From Lysinibacillus sp. G4S2 (GTDB lineage: Bacteria; Bacillota; Bacilli; Bacillales_A; Planococcaceae), in assembly GCF_030348505.1 (NCBI RefSeq), contig NZ_JAUCFJ010000002.1:5150001-5214000 (forward strand): DNA of 64,000 bases. Direction: 5' to 3'. Below, one piece after another: positions 43,336 through 51,875 of this stretch (its first letter is position 1; the number at the start of each line of letters is the position of its first letter). Below the pieces are notes generated by a model. That model saw only the letters and a list, made by a program, of their open reading frames with translations. It did not search any database and was not told the origin of the DNA. The position numbers and the translations under genes were made by a program.

Positions 43336-43930
43336 ATTTAGGCGAATTCCTTTTTTTGAAAATAAAATAAACAATCAAAATTATTATGATGAACAATGCT
43401 ATAAGATACATACTGTAGCGGGATAAATATAACCCAACGTAGCGCCATTTCTCCCCAAGTACTTCTCCTAAAGTAATAAAAGTAAATGTCCATATAACCG
43501 CTCCCGTATAAGCAAAGAAAGCAAATTTTTTATAAGGATAATTATTGATAGCCGCAATATATGCTGTTAGATGACGTACACCAGGAATAAAATATCCGAT
43601 TAATAATAATACTGGTCCTATTTTTGCAAATAATTTTTTAGTAACGTCAATTTTTTGTTCAGTAATATGGATTTTCGGACCGTATTTTTGCAATAAGGGT
43701 AGCCCGAATCTATAGCCTATATAGTAGCTCAAGGTAATTCCCCCTGCCGCACCTACCACAGCGCTTATTAGAGCTGGAATATGCGAGAGAGTTTCTCTAT
43801 AAACGCTATATCCTACATATGTTAAAAATATCTCATCAGGAAGTGGCAGCCCGACAATCCCTCCAACTAGGATAAGAATAATGCCAAAATACCCATAATG
43901 TTCAATAAGAGATTGCACGTGATGCGCCAT
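43334..43930 (-). CDS. DedA-family membrane protein
   Basis: 198-residue DedA/SNARE-associated-domain protein with five or six hydrophobic segments. Diagnostic: GIVGLPLPDEIFLTYVGY, GGITLSYYIGYRFG and FIPGVRHLTAYIAAINNYPY with the conserved Gly-x-Arg-His. Some family members (UptA type) flip undecaprenyl phosphate in wall synthesis, relevant in a region rich in cell-envelope antibiotic defence, though this particular role is unproven. ATG with GGTGGGA upstream. Confidence 0.92.
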   Translation of the reverse strand: MAHHVQSLIEHYGYFGIILILVGGIVGLPLPDEIFLTYVGYSVYRETLSHIPALISAVVGAAGGITLSYYIGYRFGLPLLQKYGPKIHITEQKIDVTKKLFAKIGPVLLLIGYFIPGVRHLTAYIAAINNYPYKKFAFFAYTGAVIWTFTFITLGEVLGEKWRYVGLYLSRYSMYLIALFIIIILIVYFIFKKRNSPK

Positions 43931-44074
43931 AAATCCATCCCACCTAAAGCATAATGATTTCTTTTAAATGTTAGCTTTATAATAACTCAAAGTAGGCAAC
44001 ATTATGAGTATTATAACTTTCATACAGTTTTCTCTAATGTATAGAGGTTGGTGCATACTATAAATATAGCTCTC

Positions 44075-44851
44075 TTAAACTATTATTTGTAGCTCACGTA
44101 GAGCATAATCAATACCACCATCTGTTGATTTCTTCGTTATAAAATCAGCGACATTTTTTAATGCTTCACTACCATTGCCCATTGCAATTCCGAAGCCAAC
44201 CTGTTCCAGCATATCGATGTCATTATCCCCATCGCCAAAAGCCAGTGCTTCCTTAGGACTCAAATTAAAATAATCTAGTACAGCTTGAACAGCAATCGAT
44301 TTGGAAACATCATGTTGCAAAACATTTGTAATGTACGGATGCCATCTTTTAAATAATAAATGAGGAAATTGTGAGGCATATCTATTCTCTATATTTTTAT
44401 CTCCATACAAACACATTAAGTAAACCTCTTGCGTTAAAATATCCTCATTAATAACGGGAAACTCCAGCAAAGATAATGTCTCTTGCATAGCTTTTAATGT
44501 CTCTTGTTCTTGGACGTTATTCATCGATAATTGTTCTGTAAAAAACGAGAGACTTTGTTTATTTTCATCAGCAAAAGCCTTAACGGTTTGGACAATTTCT
44601 TGTGCAATAGGTATTTTATGGACTACTTGATCTTGATGCTTAACATACGCACCATTAGCTGTAATAAACGTCTCTATTCCTATGCTTCTTAACTGTTGGC
44701 ACATTGATAAAGGTCTTCCTGTCGCAGCAACAATACGAATTCCTTTGTTTATTAATTGTTGTACAGCTTTCCTGGTGCTTTCTTCAATACAGCCATCTTC
44801 ATAATTAACAAGCGTTCCATCTACATCAAAGAATACAATTTTATAATCCAT
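44075..44851 (-). CDS. Cof-type HAD phosphatase
   Basis: 258-residue HAD hydrolase of the Cof subfamily. Motif I FFDVDGTLVNYEDG, motif II VAATGRPLS, motif III lysine in DVSKSIAVQAVL and motif IV LAFGDGDNDIDML; the C2 cap occupies about 85-185. These enzymes dephosphorylate sugar phosphates, flavin precursors or PLP. A strong AAGGAG precedes the ATG. Single gene, flanked by a repeat element upstream. Confidence 0.92.
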   Translation of the reverse strand: MDYKIVFFDVDGTLVNYEDGCIEESTRKAVQQLINKGIRIVAATGRPLSMCQQLRSIGIETFITANGAYVKHQDQVVHKIPIAQEIVQTVKAFADENKQSLSFFTEQLSMNNVQEQETLKAMQETLSLLEFPVINEDILTQEVYLMCLYGDKNIENRYASQFPHLLFKRWHPYITNVLQHDVSKSIAVQAVLDYFNLSPKEALAFGDGDNDIDMLEQVGFGIAMGNGSEALKNVADFITKKSTDGGIDYALRELQIIV

Positions 44852-44900
44852 CGTTTGCTCCTTATCGTTTTATACAATTTTACCAAATATAAGTTCTTTA

Positions 44901-45245
44901 CCATAACGTGTGGTTAATTTCCTTGATAGAAAGAGCTTTTTTTTCGATAAAAGCCCAAATAGTTTCGATAAAATGAGGTTTTGTTTCGATAAAAGCTCAA
45001 ATAGTTTCGATAAAATGAGGTTTTGTTTCGATAAAAGCCCAAATAGTTTCGATAAAGAGCGATTCTGTTTTGGGGCTCGACACTAAAACATTCACGAAGA
45101 TTACCTTGATCATTTTGTTTTTCAATACTAAGAAAAGAGTTGTCTCTTGCGCTGAGACAAATTCCTTCTTTTGGTTCTTCAGCAAAAAACGAGAGGGTGA
45201 TTCCCATTCTGACTAGGGCGTCAGATGAGCCGCTTCGCATTCGAA
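44901..45245. repeat. LR1 element, copy j, carrying a 7-unit 21-bp TCGATAAA array
   Basis: Begins with the LR1 right end in reverse (CCATAACGTGTGGTTAATTT). The array has TTGATAGA at 44923 then TCGATAAA at 44944, 44965, 44986, 45007, 45028 and 45049, each exactly 21 bp apart. The spacers alternate (AAGCCCAAATAGTT and ATGAGGTTTTGTT), making a 42-bp higher-order unit. It ends in LR1-type GGCGTCAGATGAGCCGCTTC without the far end. The next 390 bases to the DUF2225 gene are AT-rich with nothing recognisable. Confidence 0.85.
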
Positions 45246-45633
45246 ATCCTTTTTTAGCCAAAAAATTTTACATTAAAAATTGCAAAGAATTCATTCCATC
45301 ACATATAGTTAATTTTCCCTATATAAGCATTGTAAAACATAAAAACTAACAAGCCATTTAGTTAAACATTTGTACGTAATTTGACAAACTAAAATAAATG
45401 TGTAATTTATCTCAACTGCACCGATAAATACTATTACGAATACGGTTCAAAATTTCAAATGACTAAAAAAGTAATAATCATTTTTAATTTTTATAATTCT
45501 AAAGGAGTATACCAAAGAACACATAATTGTTAAAATAGTAGATAGTTAATTAAACATATTGAACGATACAACTATCGTATACATAGAACAAAAGAAATAA
45601 AAACCTAATTGGATGTAAAGGAGCTGATTCTTA

Positions 45634-46329
45634 GTGGCATTCAACATTTACTACTATGAAAGTAGTGTGGACTGCAAGTTTTGCAAAAAGCATTTCACCA
45701 CTTATAAAGTACGTCCTAATCGTTATAAAGTAGTCGAGGAGCAAACAGACTTCATGTCAGTCTATGAAGGTTTAAATCCATTGTTATATGAAGTTGCTGT
45801 TTGTCCGCATTGTGGCTATGCCTACCACAAATCTATGACAAGAACTTATGGGCCTTTCATGCTTCTTATTGATGAGCTGTACATTAAGGAACTTCAAAAA
45901 CCTATGGATATATGTAAGGAACGTACAATCGATGATGCCATTATAAGCTTTAAATTAGCTTATCTTGTATCCAGAGCATCAATGGAAGAATCTCTTCTTA
46001 TGGCCAATTTCGCACTGAAAATAGCTTGGCTCTATCGCTTAAAAAACGATTATGAATCGGAAATGCGCTACCTCTTTGCGGCTAGAGACTTTTACAGTAA
46101 ATCTTTTGCCTCCAATCAAGAGGGCGGAGAACGAATTCAATTTTTACATGCTGAATTAAGCCTCCGACTCGGTGATATTACTGAAGCGAAAAAAGGATTC
46201 TCTCGATTAATAGCGGACCGAAATGTTTCCAATAAATATCGAAAATTAGCACGTAATCGTTGGGAAAACTATAAATATGACGAGCAGCCTATTAACGTTA
46301 ATGAAGGTGTAAGCGAAATCATCAATTGA
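45634..46329 (+). CDS. DUF2225 protein
   Basis: 231 residues. Two zinc-ribbon-like pairs, CKFCKK (about 14-19) and CPHCGYAYHKS (about 58-68), are followed by a TPR-like helical region (about 105-220) with LLMANFALKIAWLYRLK and the SLRLGDITEAKKGFSRL repeat. GTG start at 45634 with AAAGGAG. It lies 23 bp before a YvyF-like gene and is likely to be co-transcribed with it. Function of DUF2225 is not known to me. Confidence 0.88.
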   Translation: MAFNIYYYESSVDCKFCKKHFTTYKVRPNRYKVVEEQTDFMSVYEGLNPLLYEVAVCPHCGYAYHKSMTRTYGPFMLLIDELYIKELQKPMDICKERTIDDAIISFKLAYLVSRASMEESLLMANFALKIAWLYRLKNDYESEMRYLFAARDFYSKSFASNQEGGERIQFLHAELSLRLGDITEAKKGFSRLIADRNVSNKYRKLARNRWENYKYDEQPINVNEGVSEIIN

Positions 46330-46352
46330 AGTAAACAAGGAGAAGAATAGAT

Positions 46353-46706
46353 ATGCAGCTATTTACAAAAAGAATTGATGTGAGAGAAGAAGATATTTTT
46401 TCTGATTTACATCATTTTCTACTAAGAAAAAATAATCGCTATTTAACGAACGATGAGGTAGTTGCATTAACAGGTGTTTCATCCGAGCTACTTTATAAAT
46501 GGGTAAAAGCAGGAAAATTAAAAAAGTCGATCTTTCCTAACTTAGGCGCACCTTGCGAACGATGTGGACAGATTACTCAAGCAAAAATCTGCATTAGCTG
46601 CTCATCAACCATCGTTAATACATTAAAGCAAGAGGAAAAAGATCGTGCATGGTTCAACCAAATACAACGAAACAATGTAAGAGCTAGCACATATCACTAT
46701 AAATAA
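46353..46706 (+). CDS. YvyF-like zinc-ribbon/helix-turn-helix protein
   Basis: 117 residues: an N-terminal helix-turn-helix-like part (RYLTNDEVVALTGVSSELLY, then KWVKAGKLKK) and a four-cysteine cluster (CERCG and CISCS). The layout resembles the flagellar-operon protein YvyF (TIGR03826), yet no flagellar genes are near. Its partner is the DUF2225 gene. The family assignment is moderately sure; function unknown. Confidence 0.72.
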   Translation: MQLFTKRIDVREEDIFSDLHHFLLRKNNRYLTNDEVVALTGVSSELLYKWVKAGKLKKSIFPNLGAPCERCGQITQAKICISCSSTIVNTLKQEEKDRAWFNQIQRNNVRASTYHYK

Positions 46707-46715
46707 ATAGTAAAC

Positions 46716-46758
46716 ATCTCCACAGTGGACTAATTTTGAGTTACGCTTTGGAGATTTT
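46716..46758 (+). terminator. Intrinsic terminator after the YvyF-like gene
   Basis: ATCTCCA pairs with TGGAGAT across a loop of about 25 bases and is followed by TTTTTTTATTTT. Confidence 0.75.
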
Positions 46759-46772
46759 TTTATTTTCATAAA

Positions 46773-47236
46773 AGGCTCATCACCAAAAGTTGTGGATGAC
46801 ATTTGTTAAAACGTATGCCATGTATATAGGTTGATTGGAGTGGAGGCTGGGCGACTCCTTAGGGATTAGTGTCACAGATGAGACCCTGGAGCGAGCAGCG
46901 CGAGTGAAGCGGCTCATCGGACGCCCCTAGGAAGCTTTGCTCTGTGCGAAAGCGTAGCGACAGCAACAAATGTTTTCTGTAGCGAAAGCGAAGCGTCAGC
47001 TACAAATGTTTTATCTGCGCGAAAGCGAAGCGTCAGCTACAAATGTTTTCTGTAGCGAAAGCGAAGCGTCAGCTACAAATGTTTTATCTGCGCGAAAGCG
47101 AAGCGTCAGCTACAAATGTTTTATCTGCGCGAAAGCGAAGCGTCAGCGGCAAATGTTTTATCTGTGCGAAAGCGTAGCGTCAGCAACAAAGCGCCCAGCC
47201 GGAACGGAAATCAACCACACGTTTTAGGTGAAGAGC
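46773..47236 (+). repeat. LR1 element, copy f, with 7-copy 36/37-bp tandem array
   Basis: Full LR1 from GGCTCATCACCAAAAGTTG at 46773 to GGTGAAGAGCC at 47236. Inside, GCGAAAGCG recurs at 46946, 46982, 47019, 47055, 47092, 47129 and 47166 (steps 36, 37, 36, 37, 37, 37). The two unit types are CTGTAGCGAAAGCGAAGCG and ATCTGCGCGAAAGCGAAGCG, joined by TCAGCTACAAATGTTTT. An 85-codon frame through it has no coding support. Confidence 0.88.
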
Positions 47237-47348
47237 CTCATAAAATACAAACAAACCAAATTTAAACAAAATTTAAACAAAGCCCCCCTTTACTTTAAAC
47301 TTAACTACTTATAATTGGTCTTAACATAAAGAGAAGGACTGATGGAGA

Positions 47349-48773
47349 GTGACGAAAGGGAAAAAGCGTAAGGTTTTATTATCATTAAGTATTGCGCTAA
47401 CAAGTTTTGTAGCGTTTAACGGAGTATCATATGCATCAGCAGCAGTTCCAGCTATAGAAGAGCGTGTAGCATTAGAGAACAATTCGGAAGCAAAGCAAGC
47501 CCGCACATCCAATGAAACATTGCAAGATTGGAAAAAGTGGACAAACGACCATGCTTACAGCCTGACATCTATTCAACCTGAAACAGTTGGTCAACAAAAT
47601 ATCCCTTCTAGTAACTTTGAAGATTTAGAAATGCTTAAACCTTTATTACAAGATAAACGTATCGTTTTTTTAGGGGAAAGTTCACATGGCACGGCAGAAT
47701 TTAGCCTAGCAAAAACACGTATCATTCAATTTTTACACCAAGAAATGGGCTACAATGTCCTAGCCTTTGAAAGTGGTATGGGGAACGCCATGAATGCTCA
47801 AGGACAAATTGATAAACAATCAGCACAACAAACGATGAAGAATGCTATTTATCCTGTATGGTGGTCAAAAGAAACACTGCCGTTATTTGAATATGCTAAA
47901 AAAACACAGAAAACAGATAAATCATTAAAATTGGCAGGCTTTGATGTTCTACAGCAAAATGCATTTACGAACGGTGACTGGCTACAAAATAGTCAACTGG
48001 CGAAACAGTTCAGTGAAGTGGAGGAGCAACTTGCAGACTGGAGCTTCGGTAAGGATTTAAAGGGCTATCAAAAGGTAAAACCAAGCATTATTAATGTATA
48101 TAAGCAAGTAAAGTCACAAGTACAGCTTAAAGAAAAAGAGTTAAAAGCAGCTTATCCGAGCGAACCACATATTGTAAAGCTTATGGAACGTACTTTAGCT
48201 GACCGTATCCGCTTTGCCGACGAATATGTAGAATTATCCATTCAATCAAATATTGATTCCGAACAACATAACTATGCGTCTTTTTATAAGACAATGGAAT
48301 GGCGTGACCAAGCAATGATGGAAAACTTACTTTGGTTAGCAGAGGAAGTTTATCCAACTGAAAAATTTATCGTCTGGGCGCATAATGACCATATTCGTAA
48401 AGCACAATCCGAAGTAATGGGGTCTCCTTATCCGATAAAATTAATGGGTGAGCGTCTACCAGATATTTACAAGAAATATAGCTATGTGCTTGGCCTTTAT
48501 ATGGCTGGTGGCGAAACAGCAAACAATTTAGGCGAACCTATGGCCGTTTTACCGCCTAAAAAAGGATCTATCGAGGATATTCTTTCATCGTCAAATAAAC
48601 CTTACACATTTATCGACTTACGTAACCGTCAAAATGAACGAGGGAACTCATGGATGTTTGAACCTCGCTTATCATATAGCTGGGGAACGATGGAGGAAAG
48701 TCTAGTTCCACGCGACCAATATGATGGCATTCTTCTGATTGATAAAGTAAGTAAACCAAATTATATAAAGTAA
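47349..48773 (+). CDS. Secreted erythromycin-esterase-like protein
   Basis: 474 residues with a signal peptide (about 1-31, cleavage after ASA) and an erythromycin esterase domain (PF05139). Key stretches: RIVFLGESSHGTAEF (catalytic Glu/His region), NVLAFESGMGNAMNAQ, KLAGFDVLQQ and KFIVWAHNDHIRKAQS. Known Ere enzymes that open macrolide lactones are cytoplasmic, whereas this one should be exported, so macrolide hydrolysis is uncertain. GTG start at 47349; AAGGA lies 11 bases upstream. TATAAT at 47310 may be its -10 box. Confidence 0.88.
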   Translation: MTKGKKRKVLLSLSIALTSFVAFNGVSYASAAVPAIEERVALENNSEAKQARTSNETLQDWKKWTNDHAYSLTSIQPETVGQQNIPSSNFEDLEMLKPLLQDKRIVFLGESSHGTAEFSLAKTRIIQFLHQEMGYNVLAFESGMGNAMNAQGQIDKQSAQQTMKNAIYPVWWSKETLPLFEYAKKTQKTDKSLKLAGFDVLQQNAFTNGDWLQNSQLAKQFSEVEEQLADWSFGKDLKGYQKVKPSIINVYKQVKSQVQLKEKELKAAYPSEPHIVKLMERTLADRIRFADEYVELSIQSNIDSEQHNYASFYKTMEWRDQAMMENLLWLAEEVYPTEKFIVWAHNDHIRKAQSEVMGSPYPIKLMGERLPDIYKKYSYVLGLYMAGGETANNLGEPMAVLPPKKGSIEDILSSSNKPYTFIDLRNRQNERGNSWMFEPRLSYSWGTMEESLVPRDQYDGILLIDKVSKPNYIK

Positions 48774-48780
48774 GATTATA

Positions 48781-48821
48781 AAAATAGCAAACTAGCTCAT
48801 TCTTCTAGTTTGCTATTTTTT
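48781..48821. terminator. Bidirectional terminator
   Basis: AAAATAGCAAACTAG pairs perfectly with CTAGTTTGCTATTTT across a nine-base loop between convergent genes. Confidence 0.9.
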
Positions 48822-48826
48822 AAAAT

Positions 48827-50002
48827 TTAAGTATCCATCGAAATTGTATCCCATTCTTCATTTCGATGCCCTATCATCCAGAACAACCCTCTGCGTCTTT
48901 CCATGACGATGCTTTCATTCATATTAGCAGGAGCTGTTTGTTCTTGTATCCGACTATCTACACAAGCCCAATGGTATCTGTAAATCTTGTCCGCTTCATC
49001 CAATATCTCTTCCTGACTACGCATGGCAGTTTGAAGATAAAATTGTTCAAACGTTTCACAGTTAGAAACAACTTGAATGGCATGCTCGCAATCACATACT
49101 TCATCAGGAAAATCAAGCTCTTCAACAAATCCAAGTGCCCAAATAAGCGTCCAATAAGCCTCATATTGCCATGAAATATTAATGGCTTCTTGCACATCTG
49201 GTTCTGAAGCTTGTAAAAAGTCTCTTTCATTGCTAGTTAGAAAGTCTTCCACTTTATATGTGCGTAACATATTGATGAAAAAGTCTCGCGATTCTTCCAC
49301 ATTTCCACCTTGCGCCACATCACAGGCAAATTGAATGACAATTAACAGGGCTACAGCTCTTCTAGCGATGTCTTCTTGGTTTTTAAACTGACAAGCCTCT
49401 ATTGTTGGGAGCTGAGGAAGGGAAGCTGTATATGGAATAGCTTTTTCTTTTAAATACGCTATCGTTTTATTTTTTCTTTGTTCGCCTTCTTCTGATGACA
49501 CCTCTTGTCCCGTTACCTTTCGTGTACAAGCGTGGGGTCTAAAGTCAGATGGTCCTGATTGCCCATCAGGATAAACAATAACTGCCCCTTCATCGTCTAA
49601 TAAAGTGCCATTCGGTAAAAAGCCAATGCCACCTATACTTGATAGTAAGTTCGTAAATAACTGTATCTGTTCTTCGTTTATCTCTTTTTCTGATTCGATC
49701 GCAATCACTGTATTTAAAACAGATATTTGAGTCAATACTAATTCTTTTAAATTGTTATCTTCAAAAGGAATGTTATCGTAATAACCCATCATCCCAGGAA
49801 TATTATTAGCGAAGTAATCTGGGTTCGTATCTTCACATATGACTCTAATTATAAATTTATGTTTTTTAAACAATGCTTTGGATTTTATCGAATACTCATT
49901 TTCATTTTTTACGATTGCAAAACCCTTTGCAAAAGCATTTGAAATTTTTAACTCGATATCATCAATGTCATTTTTAGAAGCAAATATTGTGAAATGGTTC
50001 AA
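48827..50002 (-). CDS. DUF4272 protein
   Basis: 391 residues. The C-terminal half is the DUF4272 domain (IARRAVALLIVIQFACDVAQ, WQYEAYWTLIWALGFVEELD, DEVCDCEHAI). The N-terminal 130 residues form a separate alpha/beta region. TTG start at 50002 after GGAGAGAG. It lies 13 bp behind a SUKH-family gene and is probably co-transcribed. DUF4272 genes occur near immunity-type genes, suggesting but not proving a role in toxin protection. Confidence 0.85.
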   Translation of the reverse strand: MNHFTIFASKNDIDDIELKISNAFAKGFAIVKNENEYSIKSKALFKKHKFIIRVICEDTNPDYFANNIPGMMGYYDNIPFEDNNLKELVLTQISVLNTVIAIESEKEINEEQIQLFTNLLSSIGGIGFLPNGTLLDDEGAVIVYPDGQSGPSDFRPHACTRKVTGQEVSSEEGEQRKNKTIAYLKEKAIPYTASLPQLPTIEACQFKNQEDIARRAVALLIVIQFACDVAQGGNVEESRDFFINMLRTYKVEDFLTSNERDFLQASEPDVQEAINISWQYEAYWTLIWALGFVEELDFPDEVCDCEHAIQVVSNCETFEQFYLQTAMRSQEEILDEADKIYRYHWACVDSRIQEQTAPANMNESIVMERRRGLFWMIGHRNEEWDTISMDT

Positions 50003-50015
50003 TCTTCTCTCTCCT

Positions 50016-51290
50016 TTACCATGAACTATCTAGGCCTTCGAGAGCTTGGCTAAATAGCTGTTTATTTTTTCTTAGTACTTCATTTTCTTCCCAAAACGCA
50101 AGCAATTGTCGCCACTTCTCTTTATCTACGAGAGTCGTAGGCTTAATTCCTTGCTGCATCATTTGGCATGCTGCATGAATAGCAGTTTGTCGCTCTACTT
50201 CACTGCCGTTCAGCCATTCAAATAGCAACTCTGCACTTGGCTGTGATTCTGATAAAAGCGTGTCCCACCCATCTATAGGAAATGCAACATGATGCTTCAT
50301 CCACGTTATAATTTTTGGATTATGGAAATGGCGTAGTCGATGTAAAGCTGTATAGGAATCAATTGTCTGTTTCTCGATATCTTGAAGAACAAGAGATAAA
50401 CCTTCTTCCGCTGGCAGACAATATGCTGTTAAATAATCACGAAGCGAATTAGGCATTTCATTTTCTTTATTCCACAACGTTCTAACCCATTCTCTGGCCT
50501 CAATTGCACACACCTGTACTAACACTTCACACCATGCCTTTTTGTCTGCTGCTGACAGTGATTGTTCAATTTTATTTCGAAGTGTATGATAGACCTCACT
50601 AGAATCAAACTGTGCAAACGCTTCCTGTGCTTTAGAATCTTTTACTCCATGCATCGATACATACATTAATAAGGATTCCATGTTAGACATTGCTTGCTTT
50701 AGAGTTAGTGTTAAATATTGTTCAAACCACTTCAGCCATATTTGAGAGCTAGTTAGGCTCAAATCCAATCCATCCTCACTACAAAACTGTCGATGCTGTC
50801 CGCAATCTGCACCTAGACAACCTAATGCCGTAACTCGCTCTACATAATCGTTAAAACTCCCTGCGAGCAGATCAAACTCATCCTCCTCATGACTCCAATA
50901 CCAAACAGAACCATCATCAATCCTAATAAGGAGTGCATCGCCATTACCAGCCGTATGAAACTGTAAATAAAGTTGTTCTTCTGAATCTTCATCATCACCG
51001 CCAAAATAAGGGAAATCTAGCCCTTCCAAGCTCCAACCAAAGTCACCAGAAGGTATATCATCCAGTTCAATAGGAAGCAAAGCCTCGTCTGGCAATGACC
51101 AATACACCCCCACTTGTTGAGAGCAATGTCGTAATAAATCACGGAACTCAGAAGGAATTCGAACACCAAGCCGCTCTTCTACTATTATTAGCTCTTGCTC
51201 TGTAGCTACAGGGTTTATCTCAAGCGGATGTACCCAGGCCCCTTGCTGTTCAAGCTGTTTTAATAAATGATGCCAACGTTCAACCCACAT
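50016..51290 (-). CDS. SMI1/KNR4 (SUKH) family protein, long form
   Basis: 424 residues. The N-terminal 155 are a SUKH domain (ATEQELIIVEERLGVRIPSE then FRDLLRHCS, DIPSGDFGWSLEGL, GSVWYWSHEEDEF). The remaining 270 are helical and Cys/Trp-containing with no family I recognise, perhaps a second partner-binding module. ATG with GGGGAGG upstream. First gene of a pair with DUF4272; likely an immunity-type or regulatory protein. Confidence 0.83.
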   Translation of the reverse strand: MWVERWHHLLKQLEQQGAWVHPLEINPVATEQELIIVEERLGVRIPSEFRDLLRHCSQQVGVYWSLPDEALLPIELDDIPSGDFGWSLEGLDFPYFGGDDEDSEEQLYLQFHTAGNGDALLIRIDDGSVWYWSHEEDEFDLLAGSFNDYVERVTALGCLGADCGQHRQFCSEDGLDLSLTSSQIWLKWFEQYLTLTLKQAMSNMESLLMYVSMHGVKDSKAQEAFAQFDSSEVYHTLRNKIEQSLSAADKKAWCEVLVQVCAIEAREWVRTLWNKENEMPNSLRDYLTAYCLPAEEGLSLVLQDIEKQTIDSYTALHRLRHFHNPKIITWMKHHVAFPIDGWDTLLSESQPSAELLFEWLNGSEVERQTAIHAACQMMQQGIKPTTLVDKEKWRQLLAFWEENEVLRKNKQLFSQALEGLDSSW

Positions 51291-51330
51291 CTTATTTCCT
51301 CCCCTACGTTAAGAAAGATACTCTTATTTG

Positions 51331-51645
51331 TCCCATCACCAAAAGTTGTGGATGACATTTGTTAAAACGTATGTAATGTATATTGGTTGATTGGAGTGGA
51401 GGCTGGGCGACTCCTTGGGGATTAGCGTCACAGATGAGACCCTGGAGCGAGCAACGCGAGTGAAGCGGCTCATCGGACGCCCCCAGGAAGCTCTGCTCTG
51501 CGCGAAAGCGAAGCGTCAGCGGCAAATGTTTTAGCTGTGCGAAAGCGAAGCGTCAGCGGCAAATGTTTTAGCTGTGCGAAAGCGAAGCGGCAGCAACAAA
51601 GCGCCCAGTCGGAACGGAAATCAACCACACGTTATGGTATGAGCC
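51331..51645 (+). repeat. LR1 element, copy g
   Basis: Near-complete LR1: CCCATCACCAAAAGTTGTGG at the left, core GGCGACTCCTTGGGGATTAG, three GCGAAAGCGAAGCG units, then GCGCCCAGTCGGAACGG and ATCAACCACACGTTATGG at the right. The 230 bases after it to the MerR gene are AT-rich with nothing recognisable. Confidence 0.85.
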
Positions 51646-51875
51646 TCTTATTTAAGTTTGCACCAAGTATTATTAATATTTATAGACTTTCTACTATATC
51701 GTCAGGAAATCATTTACTTATTAGGACTAGACTTTAATTCGCTTTAAAACACTAAGATTTTACTTTCATTAAAGCTCCATATACATGCTAAATTGCTTAC
51801 CTTTACTAGTTCTTTTTTAATTGTTTGGAGTGACTCTTCCTAATAGTGTGTTATTAATAAGCAAAAACCTTATCA

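Noticed and set aside
44923-45056. Possible CRISPR array
   Set aside because: Units are only 8 bp conserved with 13-bp spacers that repeat every second unit. Real CRISPR repeats are 23-40 bp with unique spacers, and no cas genes are present.
44923-45056. Replication origin with DnaA-box or plasmid iterons
   Set aside because: TCGATAAA is not the DnaA box TTATCCACA, several copies exist across the window, and no replication gene is adjacent. A binding array is likely, an origin is not shown.
44914-45261. A 115-codon minus-strand frame with repeated YRNKTSFYRNYL units
   Set aside because: It translates the TCGATAAA array; no ribosome site, and it ends in LR1 core sequence.
46353-46706. Flagellar gene cluster suggested by the YvyF-like protein
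   Set aside because: No other flagellar or chemotaxis gene occurs nearby.
46970-47227. An 85-codon frame with repeated SEASATNVF-type units
   Set aside because: Translation of the 36/37-bp tandem array in LR1. The unit length alternates between 36 and 37, so the reading frame is not preserved between units.
51304-51737. Frames of 66-73 codons on both strands
   Set aside because: They cross LR1 copy g, and similar frames appear at every LR1 copy regardless of neighbours.
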